From NCBI GenBank assembly GCA_964019415.1, contig OZ025872.1:7805822-7869821 (forward strand): a DNA stretch of 64,000 nt, given 5' to 3'. This document shows, piece by piece, positions 61,401 to 64,000 of this stretch. The notes beneath the pieces were generated by a model. That model searched no databases. It was not told the origin of the DNA and worked only from the letters and a program-made list of their open reading frames with translations. The number at the start of each line of letters is the position of its first letter. Within the stretch, counting starts at the first letter, position 1. Position numbers and translations under genes: made by a program. Origin of the DNA: Ianthella basta. Lineage: Eukaryota > Porifera > Demospongiae > Verongiida > Ianthellidae.

Positions 61401-61407
61401 TCTCCAT
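46948..61407 (-). CDS. Ankyrin-GTPase(COR-like)-CARD-like protein, paralog 2
   Basis: Exons: 61410-61313 (damaged), 61095-60997, 60644-60543, 58484-58281, 56075-55974, 54763-54665, 53804-53601, 53295-53194, 52728-52525, 51301-51211, 50573-50487, 50209-48060, 47879-47819, 47632-47546, 47240-46948. Lengths, phases and order match paralog 1. The stop TGA is at 46950-46948. The first ankyrin exon has lost 1 nt (98 bp), so initiation at ATG 61407 would end within ~26 codons. A working protein would need a later start, for example near the N-cap-like exon at 54763. The GTPase exon is intact. It has one linker exon (47632-47546) not found in paralog 1. Role in immune or death signalling is inferred from architecture. 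Confidence 0.7.
47546..47632 (-). CDS. Ser/Pro linker exon, paralog 2 only
   Basis: 87 bp, phase 1-1, VSERHSSSSPPSGPRPISAQ then VEKVGASPP. TGCAG acceptor, GTAAGG donor. No counterpart found in paralog 1 between 217 and 1409. Skipping it keeps the frame. Confidence 0.6.
47819..47879 (-). CDS. Short linker exon, paralog 2
   Basis: 61 bp, LQPHPSDPEILHLVDNISRG, phase 0-1, CTAG acceptor and GTGAGC donor. One codon shorter than paralog 1. Confidence 0.7.
48060..50209 (-). CDS. Large GTPase/COR-like exon, paralog 2
   Basis: 2,150 bp, ~716 open codons, colinear with 3862-1722 and nearly the same by eye. Walker A GPPATGKS, LLDTAGQ (canonical DTAGQ here, DTGGQ in paralog 1) and GTFKDQ. The COR-like region FHSLGVFTFVDHTDVSDTVC and the Cys-containing tail are retained, though several tail Cys differ (CPCGPPTHLA versus CPCEVCPTHLA). 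The intact frame in both copies suggests the exon is under selection. Confidence 0.87.
50487..50573 (-). CDS. Phase-1 linker exon, paralog 2
   Basis: 87 bp, GALADDTVCKAVNEGDIDT then AWRLLEIADS. Splice sites as in paralog 1. Confidence 0.75.
51211..51301 (-). CDS. Ankyrin exon, paralog 2
   Basis: 91 bp, TPLHLAIEGGHLGVAKLLL repeat. Phase 0 to 1. Confidence 0.85.
51536..51690. repeat. Three ~54-bp tandem units, each a palindrome
   Basis: Each unit carries TGCTCTAAAT, a 4-nt centre, then ATTTAGAGCA, followed by GGGCGTGGC and CGTCGTTCG. Confidence 0.92.
52130..52243. repeat. Foldback palindrome with GGGCGCTTCGTGCCC apex
   Basis: TTAAATGCTGACCAA pairs with TTGGTCAGCATTTAA, and inner GTGTCTCTGA with TCAGAGACAC. 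The apex is the reverse complement of the apex at 22957-23052. Confidence 0.85.
52366..52472. repeat. (CA)n microsatellite
   Basis: CA tract with CGCACAC variants; counterpart of 5230-5368. Confidence 0.97.
52525..52728 (-). CDS. Double ankyrin exon, paralog 2
   Basis: 204 bp, NALHLAAMVGHGHTICHLE and NMLHLAVKKGHAKVVELVI repeats. Phase 0. Confidence 0.85.
53194..53295 (-). CDS. Ankyrin exon, paralog 2
   Basis: 102 bp, VGRTPLLTAAYNGHNAFIDV repeat. Phase 0. Confidence 0.83.
53601..53804 (-). CDS. Double ankyrin exon, paralog 2
   Basis: 204 bp, NALHHAALGGHVDALRYLA and SLLHCAAQNGRVEFAKVLI repeats. Donor GTGGGT. Phase 0. Confidence 0.85.
53934..54492 (-). mobile_element. Non-autonomous Helitron
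   Basis: On the minus strand it begins TCTATATATATTAAGAAGG after an A (54492) and ends GCAGCTAG before a T (53934). A GC-rich hairpin with GCCTGCCGAAGGC precedes the end. The empty site is in paralog 1 near 8,500. The interior holds two diverged ~240-bp direct units (54,060 and 54,300), each with a TTTTCGCCGC motif. No Rep/Hel coding. Confidence 0.83.
54665..54763 (-). CDS. N-cap-like ankyrin exon, paralog 2
   Basis: 99 bp, GLEYVFLVAAQNVDLHKLEE repeat. The final codons differ from paralog 1 (AQNI versus TQDK). Phase 0. Confidence 0.75.
55317..55666. mobile_element. Foldback element carrying a hammerhead ribozyme
   Basis: Outer arms of ~58 bp (55317-55374 and 55609-55666, starting AGAGATTAATCACTGG) are inverse copies. 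Inner arms CGTACTGATGGATG/CATCCATCAGTACG and a perfect 42-bp palindrome (55527-55568, centre ACTAGT) follow. Absent from paralog 1 near 15,160. The left half contains a full hammerhead on the minus strand; the right half keeps only its first part. Confidence 0.85.
55437..55514 (-). ncRNA. Type I hammerhead ribozyme, complete
   Basis: Read on the minus strand: outer stem I CATCC (55514-55510), inner stem I GCCACA (55501-55496), core CTGATGA (55495-55489), stem II GCCC/GGGC (55488-55485, 55478-55475) with loop CAACTA, GAAA (55474-55471), stem III ACA/TGT with a 2-nt loop, cleavage triplet GTC ending at 55463, then TGTGGC (55462-55457) closing stem I and GGATG (55441-55437) closing the outer stem. 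All conserved core bases are present. Predicted cleavage is between 55463 and 55462. Confidence 0.88.
55974..56075 (-). CDS. Ankyrin exon, paralog 2
   Basis: 102 bp, EGLTPVMVAYASGHSELVKI repeat ending DDPQK. Phase 0. Confidence 0.82.
56076..58280. other. Intron with dispersed repeats
   Basis: No exons. Short CA (56293-56311), 75-bp-family repeats (57,240-57,470), a poly-C run (57,850-57,880) and the empty site of the 17.5-kb Helitron. Confidence 0.6.
58281..58484 (-). CDS. Double ankyrin exon, paralog 2
   Basis: 204 bp, NAFHACAIGGHVDIAEYLA and TAIHWAAREGHLSMLDYLM repeats ending VESKTK. TATAG acceptor, GTTGGT donor. Confidence 0.85.
58485..60542. other. Intron with partial tandem duplication
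   Basis: 58,860-59,180 repeats the intron and first ~16 bp of the exon at 58,000-58,297. GCATGCATARGTAATATTC recurs at 58,713 and 59,177. Contains 75-bp-family repeats at 59,400. No complete exon. Confidence 0.65.
60543..60644 (-). CDS. Ankyrin exon, paralog 2
   Basis: 102 bp, DGSTALFYATQYGHTDLAQL repeat. TTCAG acceptor, GTGAGG donor. Confidence 0.82.
60997..61095 (-). CDS. Ankyrin exon, paralog 2
   Basis: 99 bp, KGGTPLLLAAWNGHTEVANY repeat. ACAG acceptor, GTAAGT donor. Confidence 0.85.
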
Positions 61408-61410
61408 CTC
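61313..61410 (-). pseudogene. First ankyrin exon of paralog 2, frameshifted
   Basis: 98 bp against 99 in paralog 1. One base is missing in the codons for Cys-Pro (GGATGCCAGTGA versus GGATGCCCTGTGA), giving an immediate TGA. MEKELLDAAKEGDLTKVKEL is otherwise well conserved. Confidence 0.8.
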
Positions 61411-62760
61411 CTGTATGGGGTACACACAGTAACACAGTGACTGCATGCCTTCACCAAGTGGACCCTCTGAGAGGAACACCACATCACATTGCCATATGAG
61501 CCCAGTACATTAGACATATTATATAGGCACAAATACATTACTAGAACCTATTATTAACTTCGTGTCGATTTGAGGGCAACATACGATTTAATACTTCATT
61601 TTAGGGGATAATATCGACAGCGCTCGATTGCTTAGCAACGTTACTCGACAGATTCAACGCTTCAACTGACGCCCTTAGCGCCATGCCTCCATTACTGTAA
61701 GAGTTAGCTAGCTACGTCAGGACATCATTGAAGCAGTGATTCGTGTGACTTAACTTGTCGATACCCGTAAACTCTCTGCTATCCTTGTAATGAGTTTGCT
61801 CAGCGTGTAGGGGATCGTAAAAACTGCCCTTTGCTGTGCTACATTATCGGGAGTGGTTCGCCGTTCTTTGCTCGAACGCGCGAGCTGACTTTCGTTCTAT
61901 CCCGGTAGGTAAAACAGTGGACGAGTGGCACAGGCACGCAATCTCTCAAGCACCCGATGAATTAGTAGTGCACCTACCTGGTCTCTAAACAGCACACTGC
62001 TTAAGACTCTGAGTCTGAGCAGAAGACTCAGGGATCAGACCCCCGCAGAGGAAGAACAGGCGCGGTGACTACGGAGTGACTTCTTCGGTTTTCCAAGAAT
62101 GCTGACAACGACGTCATGATAAATACTTGCGCGCCACAGACATTTTTTTTAGAAAAAAATATGGCCACGCTTGAGTTATTCTATCCAATTGCAAGGCATC
62201 AGGCATTGACTGACCAATCATTTACCTGATCATGTGTGTGCTGTGTATTGTCCATGTATACATGTGTATGTGTCATGTATGTACCCATGCATCAGTCCAC
62301 AGGTGCGACACAACACTCTTCTCTCACCAGCTGTCATCCAAGAGGGGGTCAGGCACTCTGATTCAGTCCCTCACACCTCACACGTTACCTCTCCCCTTTG
62401 TAGGATAAACAGACAGAGAGATTCTTCTTCATTTCTCCTTCACTCATCTTACTTCCACAGAAGTACAACCATTCAAAGTATACTCAAACAGTGTACATGA
62501 TTGTGTTTGTGTGTGTGTGTCCTCTGTGTGGGTGGATGAGGGGATTGGTGTGTTTGTGTTGGGCTCCACTGCTCTTTCCAGACCTTCACCATCATGTTCC
62601 TAGAAGAGCAACAATAGGAGGAGGCAAAGTCAATGTTGCCCCCAATAGCTCTGAGGTGTTTGGTGCTGATGGAAGAGGATCACCTCAGGCAACACACCAC
62701 CACACCTCACACACTACCTACCAACCACACCCATCACTGTACAAGTGTGTGCGCGCGCAT

Positions 62761-62799
<39 letters not shown>

Positions 62800-64000
62800 C
62801 ACACACAGTCATGCACACGCAACTATCCTCCCCACACACATGAAAGCATTGGAAACATGCCATCTGTAAGATGCTAAATAGCATAATTTTAGCTATTATT
62901 AAAGTGGGTCTAGCTATAGCCATACTGTTTACTAACTGTTCTCATGAATGTGAAGAGTGGACACCATATTCATCTTATGATAGGTGCTATGGGTCACCTG
63001 GCACTTTAGGTGTATGACTGCACTGCAGCCAAGACATATCATGTGAGCCCCCGGCAGCAACAGCAGCATGACAATTGGACCCCCTTGTAAATAGCCTACC
63101 TCTTAGCACAACTAAGTGTGATTTGATAGAGGCTCATAGCTGCAATTTTCAATCCATCGTGAAAATGATGAACAGTACAGTAACTGTAGCTTTAATAAAA
63201 CGATGGGGAAGCAGGAAGCTTCGACCTGGGGGTCTTTGTCACTGTAAGCAGTTGACAAAGACCCCCGGGTTGAAACGTCCTGCTCCCTCATCGTTTTATT
63301 AAAGCTGCAGTACTGCTCATCATTTTCATGATCAACAACTACGTGTATTCATTGGTCAGTATCCATTACAGCCATTCTTGGAACCTTCCCCAATTCCCAC
63401 TGCTCAACAAACCTGCAAGGTGAGGAGGTCAAGGTGATCTGCTGATTGAAGTAGTTTATGGTGTAGTCCAAATAAGACATCTCCATAAATACACTGGTAC
63501 TACACAGACAACATAAATAGTGCATAGCGTAGAGTTTACCAGCTATATGTATACGTATATCTTATACCACGAGTACAAGCAGAGAGCCTGAGCTATGTAT
63601 ATTGCAAACTGATGCCTCTGGAATTAGACTAGGCATAGAGCACACAGTGTGGAGTGGACACGAGTAAGTACATGTAATTAGATTCATGACAAGCTCTGGA
63701 ACTGGGAGACTGGGAAGACCACCACGAAGTTCCTAAACCATGAATACGCTTAACCTTAGGGGTTGAGACCAGAGTGGTCATGTGAGGTTATGTCAGCATT
63801 CCACTACTGGTGGGTTACTGTGATGTGCATGAGGCAGAGTGCTAGGAGGTTGTACAGGCCATAGTTGAGCCTACATTATGCTGAGGAGTTAATAGGAAAT
63901 AAGGACACCTCTCTAATGAGGACAGTGTCTACTGTTCCAGCTACATAGAGATGTGTACAAAACTACCTCTGAAATAAGGGCACCTCCCTAATGAGGACAG
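61411..64000. other. 5' flank of paralog 2, duplicate of 24.5-29.8 kb
   Basis: Colinear in blocks with 26,385-29,800. Contains (CA)n at 62,760-62,798, a foldback at 63160-63332 and 75-bp-family repeats at the right edge. No exon seen. Confidence 0.6.
63160..63332. mobile_element. Foldback element with degenerate hammerhead motifs
   Basis: Arms of ~75-80 bp (right arm AAAGCTGCAGTACTGCTCAT inverse to the left). The right arm has GCAG (63248-63251), TTGACAA where CTGATGA is expected, GAAACGTC (63272-63279) and CTGC (63280-63283) closing stem I. The left arm carries a similar but more damaged inverse copy. Confidence 0.7.

Larger units (their letters stand above)
46900..64000. repeat. Segmental duplication, copy 2 (copy 1 = 1-29,800)
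   Basis: Exons, introns and 5' flank are colinear and same-strand between the two segments, interrupted only by element insertions and deletions. Both window edges cut the duplication. Confidence 0.9.

Overview
Eukaryotic DNA. Exons are separated by short GT-AG introns, almost all on the minus strand, and the introns are crowded with (CA)n tracts, MITEs, foldback elements, Helitrons and retroelement pieces. The gene content (ankyrin arrays, a Roc/COR-like GTPase, death-fold/CARD-like modules and a CKAP5/XMAP215-type microtubule protein) points to an early-branching animal. My best guess is a demosponge. That is an inference from gene style, not a species match.

Layout, read along the minus strand from right to left. 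(1) 61.4-46.9 kb: paralog 2 of a multi-exon gene encoding ankyrin repeats, one 2.15-kb exon with a P-loop GTPase plus COR-like region, short linkers and a C-terminal CARD-like domain. (2) 46.3-45.8 kb: an orphan Cys-rich first exon and one death-fold-like exon. (3) 45.5-38.8 kb: a 5'-truncated CKAP5/XMAP215 relative carrying several frame breaks. (4) 38.3-30.3 kb: a gene built from a short first exon with a myristoylation/palmitoylation-type start, followed by nine death-fold-like exons of two types, all phase 1-1; the last exon is broken. A roughly 170-bp relic of the GTPase exon follows at 29.9 kb. (5) 24.5 kb to position 1: paralog 1 of the ankyrin-GTPase-CARD gene, cut by the window edge inside its last exon. 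Segments 1-29.8 kb and 46.9-64 kb are two copies of one segmental duplication. Each copy therefore supplies the empty site for insertions in the other, and this lets several mobile elements be delimited to the base.

The genes look like parts of an innate-immune or cell-death signalling cluster: ankyrin sensing surfaces, a GTPase switch and death-fold adaptors. That role is inferred from architecture only.

The most striking non-coding feature is a complete type I hammerhead ribozyme at 55,514-55,437 (minus strand), inside a foldback element. A second, minimal hammerhead lies in a Penelope-like insertion with a 13-bp target duplication (5,933-6,274), and a degenerate one sits in a foldback at 63.2 kb. 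Two Helitrons with the same 3' hairpin, a TIR transposon carrying a DUF7869-like/zinc-knuckle protein, and several MITEs complete the picture. I saw no tRNA, rRNA or CRISPR array.
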